This document shows positions 51,015-59,659 of a stretch of DNA of 64,000 nucleotides, piece by piece. This DNA is from an uncultured Polaribacter sp. Lineage in GTDB: Bacteria; Bacteroidota; Bacteroidia; Flavobacteriales; Flavobacteriaceae. How positions within the stretch are numbered: the stretch's first letter is position 1; every line of letters starts with the position of its first letter. The notes beneath the pieces are model-generated. The model was not told the origin of the DNA. It saw only the letters and a program-made list of their open reading frames with translations, and searched no databases. Location: NCBI RefSeq assembly GCF_947495205.1, contig NZ_CANLXV010000002.1, positions 62,001 to 126,000 of the forward strand, in the 5' to 3' direction. The translations under genes and the position numbers were made by a program.

Positions 51015-51722
51015 TTAATTCTCGAAAGCAAAATTTAAAAACACACCTCTTGTTCCCATAAAATTAACAGGTGCTGTCCATCTGCTATTTGGGTCATCGT
51101 CATATTTTATTTCGTTATTTATGGCAAAAACTCCTCTTAAAGATGGCGAGAACTTAAAGAAATACAAATAAAAATCTACACCAATACCAACTTCATACAT
51201 AAAATTATGGGTTTGCATTCTAAATTGTCCTGCAGAGTTATCATCTTGATTTTCTTCGTTACTAGAAAAATTATAATCGTAAGAAACACCGGCTAATAAA
51301 TAAGGTCTAATGTTACTATACCTATCTGTACTAAACTTAAAAACTAGTGGTACATGTAAATAAGTAGAACCAATTTCTCTAATACTATCTTGTGGCGTGG
51401 GCGAATTGGTTAAATGATTGAAAATAATTCTCTTAGAATTACTTACCAAACCTGGTTCTAAACGCAAATTTAAATTTTTATGCAAACGCAAATCTGCTAC
51501 TAAACCAACATTAAAACCTGCTGTTGGTTCTACAGTTATATTTGCATTTGGAATTACACTTTCTCTTAAGTTTAATTTAAAATCGTTTTGATTTATTCCT
51601 AAATAAAAACCATAATGTAGTTTTATATTATCTACAGTTGGCAAATATTCTACACGTTGTCTTTGAGAAAAAACACTACTACTTATCAAAAGGAAAAAAC
51701 CAAAAATTATGTTACTTTTCAT
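51015..51722 (-). CDS. porT: Type IX secretion protein PorT/SprT
   Basis: A 235-residue barrel protein with a signal peptide (ending SSSVFSQ, about residue 19). KLHYGFYLGINQNDFKLNLR and LPLVFKF-like strands match the PorT family, whose gene commonly neighbours ubiE in Bacteroidota, as here (18 bases downstream of it). PorT is needed for type IX secretion of gliding adhesins and proteases. Assignment rests on sequence pattern plus this conserved neighbour. Confidence 0.85.
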   Translation of the reverse strand: MKSNIIFGFFLLISSSVFSQRQRVEYLPTVDNIKLHYGFYLGINQNDFKLNLRESVIPNANITVEPTAGFNVGLVADLRLHKNLNLRLEPGLVSNSKRIIFNHLTNSPTPQDSIREIGSTYLHVPLVFKFSTDRYSNIRPYLLAGVSYDYNFSSNEENQDDNSAGQFRMQTHNFMYEVGIGVDFYLYFFKFSPSLRGVFAINNEIKYDDDPNSRWTAPVNFMGTRGVFLNFAFEN

Positions 51723-51740
51723 TCTTTTTAATTACGCTGT

Positions 51741-52472
51741 TTACTTGTGTGCTGTATAAATTGTAGCAACACCAAAAGTTACAGGATTGTCTTCTGTATG
51801 ACTAAACCCGTTTTTTTGTAAAATATTGTTGAAAGCTTCACCAAAAGGAAAAGAGTTTGCAGATTCAGACAAATAAGAATAGGCTACTTTATCTTTAGAA
51901 AATAATTTACCCACCAAAGGTAAAAATAAATTGGTATATAATTTATAACCTTGTTTAAAAGGAAATTTAGTAGGGTTAGAGGTTTCTAAAATTACCAAAA
52001 CACCTGTTGGCTTTAATACTCTAGCAATTTCTTTTATTCCTTTTGCTAAATTGGCAAAATTTCTAACACCAAAAGAGACCGTTATTGCGTCAAAAGTATT
52101 GTCTTCAAAAGGCATTGCTTCAGAGTCTCCAACAATCATTTCTATTTTTTTTGAAAGATTTGCCTTTGCAATTTTTTGTTTTCCCACTTCTAGCATGCCA
52201 GCAGAAATATCTAAACCTACAATTCTATCTGGATTTAAATTCGCCATCATTAGTGCTAAATCTCCAGTACCTGTTGCAATGTCTAAAATTTGCTTCGGAT
52301 TGTTTTTACCAACAATTTCTACTACTTTCTTACGCCATTTCACATCAATTCCTAAAGAAATTACACGATTTAAACCGTCATAATTTCCAGAAATATTATC
52401 AAACATTTGTGCAACTTGTTCTTTTTTACCTAAAGTAGAATCTTTGTACGGATTTATTTTTTCTGCTGACAT
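51741..52472 (-). CDS. ubiE: Demethylmenaquinone/ubiquinone methyltransferase
   Basis: A 243-residue class I methyltransferase; in a menaquinone-using flavobacterium it acts as Men[37 protein letters not shown] (S-adenosylmethionine site), [20 protein letters not shown] and [15 protein letters not shown] are the family signatures. porT follows and is probably co-transcribed. Confidence 0.95.
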   Translation of the reverse strand: MSAEKINPYKDSTLGKKEQVAQMFDNISGNYDGLNRVISLGIDVKWRKKVVEIVGKNNPKQILDIATGTGDLALMMANLNPDRIVGLDISAGMLEVGKQKIAKANLSKKIEMIVGDSEAMPFEDNTFDAITVSFGVRNFANLAKGIKEIARVLKPTGVLVILETSNPTKFPFKQGYKLYTNLFLPLVGKLFSKDKVAYSYLSESANSFPFGEAFNNILQKNGFSHTEDNPVTFGVATIYTAHK

Positions 52473-52552
52473 TTTTTTTAGCTTTTGGCGTTTTACTTTT
52501 TACAATTTGCCATGTTTATAATTTATTGCTCTTTTAAAAAAGTACAAAGAAA

Positions 52553-53461
52553 CTATCCATTAATTGCAACTACTTCATTAATTTGATCTGGCAACATTTC
52601 TTTTAAAAGGTTTTCTATTCCGTTTTTTAAAGTTGCTGTAGAAGATGGGCAACCACTGCAAGCGCCTTGTAAAATTACGCTTACTACTTTATTTTGCTCA
52701 TCATAAGATCTAAAGGCAATATTACCTCCATCTCCTGCAACTGCTGGCTTAATATATTCGTCTAAAATATCTACAATTTGTGCAGAGATACCTTCTAATT
52801 CTAATTTTTCTTGCACAGGCGCTTTTACTCCTTCTGCCACTAATTCTTCTTTAGGCAATTCTTTAATTATGGTTTTTCCTTCGGCTAAATATTCGCGAAT
52901 AAATGTTCTTACTTCTCCGTAAACTTCATTCCATTCTACCATATCATATTTGGTTATAGACAAATAATTATCAGAAATAAAAACTTCTTTAACAAACGGA
53001 AAATTAAATAATGCTAAAGCTAATGGTGATGATTGACTTGCTTCATCTATGTTTTTAAACTCTACATCTGTTTGCGTTAATGCTTTATTTGTACCAAACT
53101 TCATTACCCCAGGGTTTGGTGTAACTTCTGCATACACTTCTATAGGCTCTTTTTTAGAAACTTTTTCTTCTTTTACAACAACATTACCATCATTTAAATA
53201 GGCTTCTATTTGCTCTTTTACTTCTTCTTGTACATCTTTCCATTCTACAATATCAAAACGTTGTATGGCAATAAAATTTGCGGTTACAAAGATTTTTTTT
53301 ACAAATGGTAAATAAAATAATTGTTGAGCTAAAGGAGAGTTTTTAGCCTCATCTATATTATTAAACTCATAACTACCTCCATTAATTAAAATAGTATTGC
53401 TATTTAATTTTATAATAGTTTCGTTTGTAGTTTCTTGTATGGTAATTTTTGTATTTGACAT
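52553..53461 (-). CDS. Nfu-type iron-sulphur scaffold with two Nfu_N domains
   Basis: A 302-residue protein. Two Nfu_N-like repeats (about 1-95 and 105-195) share EFNNIDEAKNSPLAQQLFYL / EFKNIDEASQSSPLALALFN and a following PFVK strand. The C-terminal NifU domain carries CSGCPSS near residue 268, the CxxC that holds a transferable Fe-S cluster. The duplicated N-terminal domain is longer than E. coli NfuA. It likely delivers clusters to client enzymes such as respiratory proteins; clients are unknown. Confidence 0.93.
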   Translation of the reverse strand: MSNTKITIQETTNETIIKLNSNTILINGGSYEFNNIDEAKNSPLAQQLFYLPFVKKIFVTANFIAIQRFDIVEWKDVQEEVKEQIEAYLNDGNVVVKEEKVSKKEPIEVYAEVTPNPGVMKFGTNKALTQTDVEFKNIDEASQSSPLALALFNFPFVKEVFISDNYLSITKYDMVEWNEVYGEVRTFIREYLAEGKTIIKELPKEELVAEGVKAPVQEKLELEGISAQIVDILDEYIKPAVAGDGGNIAFRSYDEQNKVVSVILQGACSGCPSSTATLKNGIENLLKEMLPDQINEVVAING

Positions 53462-53529
53462 CTTCTAAAAATTGAATTGCAAAATTAAGGGAAAAAAGGC
53501 AAAAAGCGGTGTTATTAATTTCATAAAAA

Positions 53530-53572
53530 AACTTCTTTAATTTTGATTAAAAAAACCAAAATTAAAGAAGTT
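53530..53572 (-). terminator. Strong terminator of the FadL-like barrel gene
   Basis: A perfect 16-bp stem: AACTTCTTTAATTTTG (53530-53545) with CAAAATTAAAGAAGTT (53557-53572). On the minus strand it is followed by T. Confidence 0.9.
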
Positions 53573-53593
53573 AAATCTTGTTACTTATTGCTT

Positions 53594-54976
53594 TTACAAG
53601 CTTATGGAAACTGTTGCTGTAAAAACTCTATTGTCTATATTTAAATTTGCGGCATCTACATTAAAGCCAGCATAAAAATTATAAGGAGCAGTTCTATTGT
53701 TATTTGAGTACGCAAAATCTAATCTAAAATTACCAAAATTGTAACCACCTCCAAAAGAGTATTCGCTTAAATTATCAGACTCTAAAGCCAGCACATCTGG
53801 ACTTTGCTCTGTTCTATAACCAGCTCTTACACTTAATCTATCAAAACGCCACTCGCCACCTACGTTAAAAGAATGGGTATTTCTTAGTTCATTTTGAAAA
53901 AAGTTATTTTCTTCTGAAAAATCTTGACCAGACAAACGTACGTTATTAAAATTTTTATACACATAATCTAAACTTAACAAACCATTTTTGCCAAACACAA
54001 AGGCTGTACTTGTTGTTAGTTTGCTAGGTGTTCTAAATCTATAAAATGCGTTATTAGAAAAAAAGTTTCCGCCTGATGTATTATCATAAACCAAATTACT
54101 TTCACTAACTGCTATTTCTACATCACCATTAAAACCATCATTATTTACGATATTAGATTCCTCTATAACTTCTGAATACCAAGTTGGTGTTTGATACGAT
54201 AAACCAAATCTAAAAAATTGCGAAGCTTTATAAATAAAACCTGCGTTTAAAGAAACACCTGTTCCTGTTGTAAAATTTTCTTGATATAAACTTGCGTCTA
54301 ATGTATTGCCATTACCATCATTATTAAACTCTGTTAAAGTGGCTTGTTGACTAAAGTTTAGATCATAAAAATTTAAACTAGCTCCTAAATGTAATTTATT
54401 ATTATGAACTGCAGAAAATGCCAAATTAAATTCTGTAGTTTCTCCATTATAATCATTAAAAAAACGTTGTTCTTCAGCTACATTATAGTCTAAAGCAGGC
54501 ACATTTCTATCTTCAGGAAAATCTCTAAATGTTGCTACATTACTATTTCCAGAAACTAAAAAGCTATCTCTAAAATCTTTTGAAAGTCTATAATTTACAC
54601 CAAAGGCAAACTTGGTCCAATCTGATTTTTGGTTGCTACGAAACACTAATACTGCGCCAGCTTGAGAAAGATTAAAAAACTGATCTTGATTACTATTGGT
54701 TGTGCCAAAATAATTAGAATTAATAGCTGTATTTCTTACATTAAAAGAACCCGTAAAGCTACTGTTATTAAAAACCGCTAAACCAGCAGGATTTACGTTT
54801 ATTGAAGAAATATCTCCGCCCAAGGCACCAAATGCGCCTCCCATTGCTTTAAATCTAGCCGTTCCATTTAAATCGTCTTGAGAGAAAAGTAACGCTAAAT
54901 CTTGGTAACCTAAAGCTTGTGCATAAGATGTAAGGGTTACAACTAATAACAAAGCTAGAGTGATTATTTTTTTCAT
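53594..54976 (-). CDS. FadL/OmpP1-family outer-membrane transport protein
   Basis: A 460-residue barrel protein with a signal peptide (ending TLTSYAQ, about residue 19). ALGYQDLALLFSQDDLNGTA, RFKAMGGAFGALGGDISSIN and NPAGLAVFNNSSF are the family N-terminus, in which the NPAGL loop plugs the pore. FadL proteins pass hydrophobic compounds; the substrate here is unknown. It has its own strong terminator. Confidence 0.9.
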   Translation of the reverse strand: MKKIITLALLLVVTLTSYAQALGYQDLALLFSQDDLNGTARFKAMGGAFGALGGDISSINVNPAGLAVFNNSSFTGSFNVRNTAINSNYFGTTNSNQDQFFNLSQAGAVLVFRSNQKSDWTKFAFGVNYRLSKDFRDSFLVSGNSNVATFRDFPEDRNVPALDYNVAEEQRFFNDYNGETTEFNLAFSAVHNNKLHLGASLNFYDLNFSQQATLTEFNNDGNGNTLDASLYQENFTTGTGVSLNAGFIYKASQFFRFGLSYQTPTWYSEVIEESNIVNNDGFNGDVEIAVSESNLVYDNTSGGNFFSNNAFYRFRTPSKLTTSTAFVFGKNGLLSLDYVYKNFNNVRLSGQDFSEENNFFQNELRNTHSFNVGGEWRFDRLSVRAGYRTEQSPDVLALESDNLSEYSFGGGYNFGNFRLDFAYSNNNRTAPYNFYAGFNVDAANLNIDNRVFTATVSISL

Positions 54977-55004
54977 ATTTTTTTATTTCTGATGAATATC
55001 TTTT

Positions 55005-56132
55005 TTAGTTTCTTCTTCTAGATGAAGAAGAACTTCTACCTGAACTTGATCTTGATGATCTAGAACTACTTCTTACAGACGAACTTCTTGATGATGAAGA
55101 TCTAGAAGGCGTGTAAGAACTTCTTCTTGAAGAAGAGCTGCTTCTAGCAGAAGAATTACTTCTTCTAGATGTAGAACTTTGTCTTGCAGAAGAAGCACCT
55201 CTTCTAGATGATGAACCACTTCTTACAGACGTTCCTCTTCTTGTAGATGAACTCGTTCTGGCAGAAGAAGAATTTCTTCTTGTAGAATTCGTACTACGTG
55301 CACTTCTATTAGATGAATTATTCGTATTGCCTCTTCTAACGTTGCTAGAAGATCTTCCTAAAGGAGAAGTTCTTGTATTAAAACCTCTTCTAGTGGTATT
55401 AGAATTTCTAAGACCAGTTGATGCTCTTCTAGAAGTAACTGAATTGTTTCTGAAATTTACAGAATTTCTTCTGTTTGTATTATAAGCTAACCTTCTTCCA
55501 AAAGTTGTATTTCTATAATATCTATTGTTCCAACCAAAGTTATTAAAACCATTATTCCAACCCCAACCTTGGTTCCAACCCCATCTATTATTCCAGCCCC
55601 AACCGTTATTAAAGCCCCAATTATTCCAACCTAAACCTTGGTTCCAGCCCCATCCGTTATGAAATCCCCAGTTATTCCAACCCCAATTATTAAAGCCGTT
55701 ATTCCAGCCCCAGCCATTGTTCCAGCCCCAGTTGTTAAAACCATTATTCCAAAACGGGTTTACAGGATTTATATTTATAACAACATCGTTATTAGAGTTA
55801 TTACCCCAAGAAGGGTTTGTATTGTAGTTGATATCATCTTCTAGAAATAAAGAATCTGGTGAGTTGTATGCATCTACATCCGTAAAAATTTCATTAGCAT
55901 TTAACGCCTCTAAACGCGCTAATTCTCTAGTAAAATAATTATTATCATAATCTCTGTTTTCACTTTGATTTACAACCACAACTCTAGTTTCTTGCTGTCT
56001 TGCAGGAGCATCACCGTAAATACCATCATCATTATATACACTTTGATAGGTACCGCAGGAAACTAACAACAAATTAGCGGCTATAAATAAAAATAGTCTG
56101 TTAAGGTTGGTGTTTTTTATTGATGCTTTCAT
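55005..56132 (-). CDS. Repetitive lipoprotein: Trp/Asn/Gly repeat plus Arg/Ser-rich tail
   Basis: A 375-residue protein. The N-terminus ends in a lipobox (LLLVSCGTYQ, Cys27), and an ordinary-looking region runs to about residue 120. Residues about 127-203 are built from units such as NNGWGWNNGFNNWG, and about 205-375 are Arg/Ser-rich (SSSRRGASSARQSSTSRR). Trp, Asn, Gly, Arg and Ser make up almost all of the last 250 residues. Similar proteins are, to my memory, called vitellogenin-like in flavobacteria without evidence. It may be a surface or periplasmic matrix protein binding polyanions; that is inference. Confidence 0.85.
   Translation of the reverse strand: MKASIKNTNLNRLFLFIAANLLLVSCGTYQSVYNDDGIYGDAPARQQETRVVVVNQSENRDYDNNYFTRELARLEALNANEIFTDVDAYNSPDSLFLEDDINYNTNPSWGNNSNNDVVININPVNPFWNNGFNNWGWNNGWGWNNGFNNWGWNNWGFHNGWGWNQGLGWNNWGFNNGWGWNNRWGWNQGWGWNNGFNNFGWNNRYYRNTTFGRRLAYNTNRRNSVNFRNNSVTSRRASTGLRNSNTTRRGFNTRTSPLGRSSSNVRRGNTNNSSNRSARSTNSTRRNSSSARTSSSTRRGTSVRSGSSSRRGASSARQSSTSRRSNSSARSSSSSRRSSYTPSRSSSSRSSSVRSSSRSSRSSSGRSSSSSRRRN
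55013..55330. repeat. Degenerate Arg/Ser codon repeats
   Basis: Short imperfect repeats of tct/tca and aga codons (seen as ttct and agaa strings on the plus strand) encode the Arg/Ser tail. Slippage-prone but not perfect tandem copies. Confidence 0.6.
55536..55752. repeat. Trp-Asn-Gly coding repeats
   Basis: Recurring units of about 12-45 bases containing ccagccccaa, ttattccaac or ttggttccag encode the Trp/Asn/Gly block. Copies vary, so the array is old or under coding selection. Confidence 0.7.
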
Positions 56133-56307
56133 ACTGTTATATTTTAAATAAACATTTTTATTGATGAAATTTTGTAGAACAAAAATTTAAACTTTAGTTG
56201 GTCTCTAACCTTTTTATAGTAGTTTTGTAGCGTTTAGTAAAAATACAAATAAAGGTTCACAAAATTTACAATTTAAAGATAACAATATTTGTGCCAAACA
56301 TTTAATT

Positions 56308-57786
56308 ATGAGCAAACATTTAACAAAAAGAGCAGACGATTATTCTAAATGGTATAACGAACTAGTAGTAAAAGCAGATTTAGCAGAAAACTCTGCCGTA
56401 AGAGGTTGTATGGTAATTAAACCCTATGGGTTTGCCATTTGGGAAAAAATGCAAGCAGAATTAGATAAAATGTTTAAAGAAACTGGCCACGAAAACGCAT
56501 ATTTCCCATTATTTGTTCCTAAAAGTTTATTTGAAGCCGAAGAAAAAAATGCAGAAGGTTTTGCAAAAGAATGCGCGGTAGTTACGCATTATAGATTACA
56601 AAACGACCCTGATAATGAAGGAAAATTAAGAGTAGATCCAGAAGCTAAATTAGAAGAAGAGTTAGTAGTTAGACCAACATCTGAAGCTATTATTTGGAAT
56701 ACTTATAAAGGTTGGATACAATCATACAGAGATTTACCACTATTAATCAATCAATGGGCAAATGTAGTTCGTTGGGAAATGCGTACGCGTTTATTTTTAA
56801 GAACTGCAGAGTTTTTATGGCAAGAAGGCCACACTGCACATGCTACTAAAGCAGAAGCTATTACAGAAGCTAAACAAATGCAAGAAGTGTATGCAACTTT
56901 TGCCGAAAAATTTATGGCAATGCCAGTAATTAAAGGTTCTAAATCTGACAGCGAACGTTTTGCAGGTGCAGAAGACACATTAACTATAGAAGCTTTAATG
57001 CAAGATGGCAAAGCATTACAAGCAGGTACAAGTCATTTTTTAGGACAAAACTTCGCCAAAGCATTTGATGTTAAATTTACTTCTAAAGAAGGAAAAAAAG
57101 AGCATGTTTGGGCAACATCTTGGGGCGTTTCTACGCGTTTAATTGGCGGTTTAATAATGACACATTCTGATGACGCTGGCTTGGTATTGCCTCCAAAATT
57201 AGCACCCATACAAGTGGTAATTGTGCCAATTTATAAAAATGATGAGCAATTAGATGCTATTTCAGTTAAAGTAAATGAGATTGTAAAAGAATTACGCACT
57301 AAAGGAATTTCTGTTAAATTTGACACAAGAGACACATATAGACCTGGTGCTAAATTTGCAGAATATGAATTAAAAGGTGTACCTGTAAGAATTGCAATGG
57401 GTAATCGCGATTTAGAAAACGGTACCTTGGAAATTGCCAGAAGAGATACTTTTGAAAAACAAATAGTTGCACAAGATGATGCTGTAGCCTTTGTAAGTAA
57501 TCTTCTAGAAGAAATACAAGAAAACCTATTTAAAAAAGCAATAGATTTTAGAACAGAACATACTACTGAAGTTAACGATTTTAAAGAATTTAAAAAAGTA
57601 ATTAAAAACAAAGGTGGTTTTGTATCTGCTCATTGGGATGGCACAGAAGAAACTGAAGATAGAATTAAGGAATACACAAAAGCAACAATAAGATGTATTC
57701 CTAATAACGCAAAAGAAGAAGCTGGTGTTTGTGTTTTAACAGGAAAACCTTCTACCAAAAGGGTTTTATTTGCAAAAGCATACTAA
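56308..57786 (+). CDS. proS: Prolyl-tRNA synthetase (archaeal/eukaryotic type)
   Basis: A 492-residue class II synthetase that charges tRNA-Pro. [39 protein letters not shown] and [16 protein letters not shown] are motifs 1 and 2 of the shorter archaeal-like ProS, which lacks the bacterial editing insert. [20 protein letters not shown] starts the anticodon domain, and the chain ends in [17 protein letters not shown] just upstream may be its -7 element. tRNA-Glu and rpsT follow. Confidence 0.96.
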   Translation: MSKHLTKRADDYSKWYNELVVKADLAENSAVRGCMVIKPYGFAIWEKMQAELDKMFKETGHENAYFPLFVPKSLFEAEEKNAEGFAKECAVVTHYRLQNDPDNEGKLRVDPEAKLEEELVVRPTSEAIIWNTYKGWIQSYRDLPLLINQWANVVRWEMRTRLFLRTAEFLWQEGHTAHATKAEAITEAKQMQEVYATFAEKFMAMPVIKGSKSDSERFAGAEDTLTIEALMQDGKALQAGTSHFLGQNFAKAFDVKFTSKEGKKEHVWATSWGVSTRLIGGLIMTHSDDAGLVLPPKLAPIQVVIVPIYKNDEQLDAISVKVNEIVKELRTKGISVKFDTRDTYRPGAKFAEYELKGVPVRIAMGNRDLENGTLEIARRDTFEKQIVAQDDAVAFVSNLLEEIQENLFKKAIDFRTEHTTEVNDFKEFKKVIKNKGGFVSAHWDGTEETEDRIKEYTKATIRCIPNNAKEEAGVCVLTGKPSTKRVLFAKAY

Positions 57787-57830
57787 CTTATTACGGGTGT
57801 TAAAAACCGATTTTACATGCTATTTTATTT

Positions 57831-57863
57831 TTTTTGAAAAAAAAATGATTTTTTTTTCAAAAA
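57831..57863. repeat. 33-base quasi-palindrome between proS and tRNA-Glu
   Basis: TTTTTG-A9-T (57831-57846) and A-T9-CAAAAA (57848-57863) are perfect 16-base inverted copies around a single G. As RNA it could act as a terminator for proS; as DNA it could extrude. Confidence 0.75.
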
Positions 57864-57888
57864 TTATTGCAGAAGTTAAAAAACGTTG

Positions 57889-57896
57889 TATATTTG
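57889..57896 (+). promoter_or_regulatory. -7 element of the tRNA-Glu promoter
   Basis: TATATTTG matches TAnnTTTG, with TTG at 57867-57869 placed 19 bases upstream as a -33 element. Confidence 0.7.
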
Positions 57897-57926
57897 CACC
57901 CGCAATTAGATAACAATAGTTGTTAT

Positions 57927-57998
57927 GGTCCGTTCGTCTAGGGGTTAGGACGCATGGTTTTCATCCATGTAACACGGGTTCGATTCCCGTACGGACTA
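57927..57998 (+). tRNA. tRNA-Glu (TTC)
   Basis: A complete 72-base cloverleaf. The acceptor GGTCCGT pairs with ACGGACT (first pair G-T), the D stem is GTCT/GGAC, CATGG/CCATG encloses TTTTCAT with anticodon TTC, and the T arm is ACGGG-TTCGATT-CCCGT. CCA is not encoded. Confidence 0.96.
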
Positions 57999-58033
57999 CA
58001 AAAGTTTTAAATATAAAAACGAATTAAAGAATT

Positions 58034-58285
58034 ATGGCAAATCATAAGTCAGCATTAAAGAGAATTAGAAGTAACGAATCTAAAAGATTACGTAACAAGT
58101 ATCAGCACAAAACTACACGTAACGCTGTAAGAGATTTACGTGCTACAGAAGATAAAAAAGAAGCTGAAACTAATTTAACTAAAGTAATTTCTTTATTAGA
58201 CAAATTAGCTAAGAATAATATTATTCATAAAAATAAAGCTGCCAATTTAAAGTCTAAGTTAACAAAGCATGTTGCTGCTTTGTAA
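58034..58285 (+). CDS. rpsT: 30S ribosomal protein S20
   Basis: An 83-residue basic protein (MANHKSALKRIRSNESKRLR) of the S20 family, all helices, that binds 16S rRNA in the small subunit. It follows tRNA-Glu by 35 bases, probably on the same transcript, and is closed by a strong terminator. Confidence 0.97.
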   Translation: MANHKSALKRIRSNESKRLRNKYQHKTTRNAVRDLRATEDKKEAETNLTKVISLLDKLAKNNIIHKNKAANLKSKLTKHVAAL

Positions 58286-58308
58286 GATTTTAATTTCTTA
58301 TAAAATTT

Positions 58309-58340
58309 AAAACTCTGAATTTTTATTCAGAGTTTTTTTT
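58309..58340 (+). terminator. Terminator after rpsT
   Basis: AAAACTCTGAAT (58309-58320) pairs perfectly with ATTCAGAGTTTT (58325-58336) around TTTT and is followed by T. Confidence 0.93.
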
Positions 58341-58378
58341 TGCGCTATATTTTAATCTAATTTAAATTAGTTTATTTT

Positions 58379-59659
58379 TTAAAAATCGTAATTTTTATGA
58401 GCATCTAATCTTATAAAAATAAATAGTAAAATGGTAAATCCCCAAAGAGAAGAACCTCCATAACTAAAAAAAGGTAAAGGAATACCAACTGTAGGTAACA
58501 AACCAATTACCATTCCAATATTAATAACCACATGAAAAAACAAAATAGAAGCTACTCCATAGCCATATATTCTTCCAAATTTATTAGTATGTGTTTCTGC
58601 TAAGTAAATAATACGATACATTAAAGCCATAAACAAGATTATTACAAGAGAGCTCCCTATAAAACCCCATTCTTCTCCAATAACACTAAAAATATAATCT
58701 GTATGTTGCTCTGGCACAAAATCTCCTTGTGTTAAATCTCCTTTTAAAAAACCTTTTCCTGTAATGCTTCCAGAACTTATAGTTAATTCTGATTGATGCG
58801 AATTATAACCAATACCTTGATTATCTGTTTTAAGTCCTAATAAAACCTCAAAACGATCTCTATGATGTTGCTGTAATACATTATTGTACGCCACACCAAT
58901 TCCTAAAACAAAAAGAGTAATAACTGCATAAACGCCTAATACTTTATACCAATTAAACCGTAAAAACCTTTTTCCTTCTTTATACATAAAATACAACGTA
59001 AACAAGGTAATTATGCCTAATAAGAAATATAAAATTGAATACGTATTAAATAATATGGTTAAAATAAATATAATCAAACTACCAATACCTAGCACCATAT
59101 AGGCTTTTGTTAAACCTTCTCTTTGTAATACGAAAAAGAAAACAACATATGCCAATGCAGAACCAGCGTCTGGCTGTAACAGAATTAAACAGGCTGGTAA
59201 AAAAATAACAATAAATGCTTTAATCTGGTTTTTAACTAATTTAAGATTATACTGCCTATCACTTAACAATTTAGCCAAAGCTAAAGCTGTAAACGCCTTT
59301 ACAAATTCTGAAGGCTGTAAACCCAAAGCACCAAAATTAAACCAAGACTTGGCACCATTTATTTCTTTACCAAAAGGCAATAATAAAAGTAGCCCAATTA
59401 AAGATAACACATAGAGTATACTTGCAAAACGCTCATAAAATTTAGTATTAAAAAATAGCACGAATACTATTAGTGGTATTGTTAGTACTATAAATATTAA
59501 TTGTTTACCGTATTTGGTACCAAAACTTAAAAGAGCTAAATCTTCTTCTGCTTTAGAGGCCGAATAAATGTTTAACCAACCAAAACAAACCAGAATTGTA
59601 AATAGTATAACTAAAACCCAATCTATATTTGCAAAAATATTATTCTGTTCCTGACGCAA
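58379..59659 (-). CDS. rodA: Rod-shape SEDS glycosyltransferase RodA
   Basis: A 426-residue polytopic SEDS protein that polymerises lipid II during elongation. About ten helices are visible. Family motifs include INGAKSWFNFGALGLQPSEF, LLQPDAGSALAYVVFFFV, GFLKGDLTQGDFVPEQHTDY and IGLLPTVGIPLPFFSYGGSS. The start overlaps the PBP2 gene by 20 bases, so the two partners are translationally coupled. It is the last gene of the mre operon. Confidence 0.95.
   Translation of the reverse strand: MRQEQNNIFANIDWVLVILFTILVCFGWLNIYSASKAEEDLALLSFGTKYGKQLIFIVLTIPLIVFVLFFNTKFYERFASILYVLSLIGLLLLLPFGKEINGAKSWFNFGALGLQPSEFVKAFTALALAKLLSDRQYNLKLVKNQIKAFIVIFLPACLILLQPDAGSALAYVVFFFVLQREGLTKAYMVLGIGSLIIFILTILFNTYSILYFLLGIITLFTLYFMYKEGKRFLRFNWYKVLGVYAVITLFVLGIGVAYNNVLQQHHRDRFEVLLGLKTDNQGIGYNSHQSELTISSGSITGKGFLKGDLTQGDFVPEQHTDYIFSVIGEEWGFIGSSLVIILFMALMYRIIYLAETHTNKFGRIYGYGVASILFFHVVINIGMVIGLLPTVGIPLPFFSYGGSSLWGFTILLFIFIRLDAHKNYDF

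Noticed and set aside
55536..55752. Regular repeats that might suggest a CRISPR array or minisatellite
   Set aside because: The units are irregular in length, lack unique spacers, and stay in frame inside a coding region; they are protein-coding Trp/Asn/Gly repeats.
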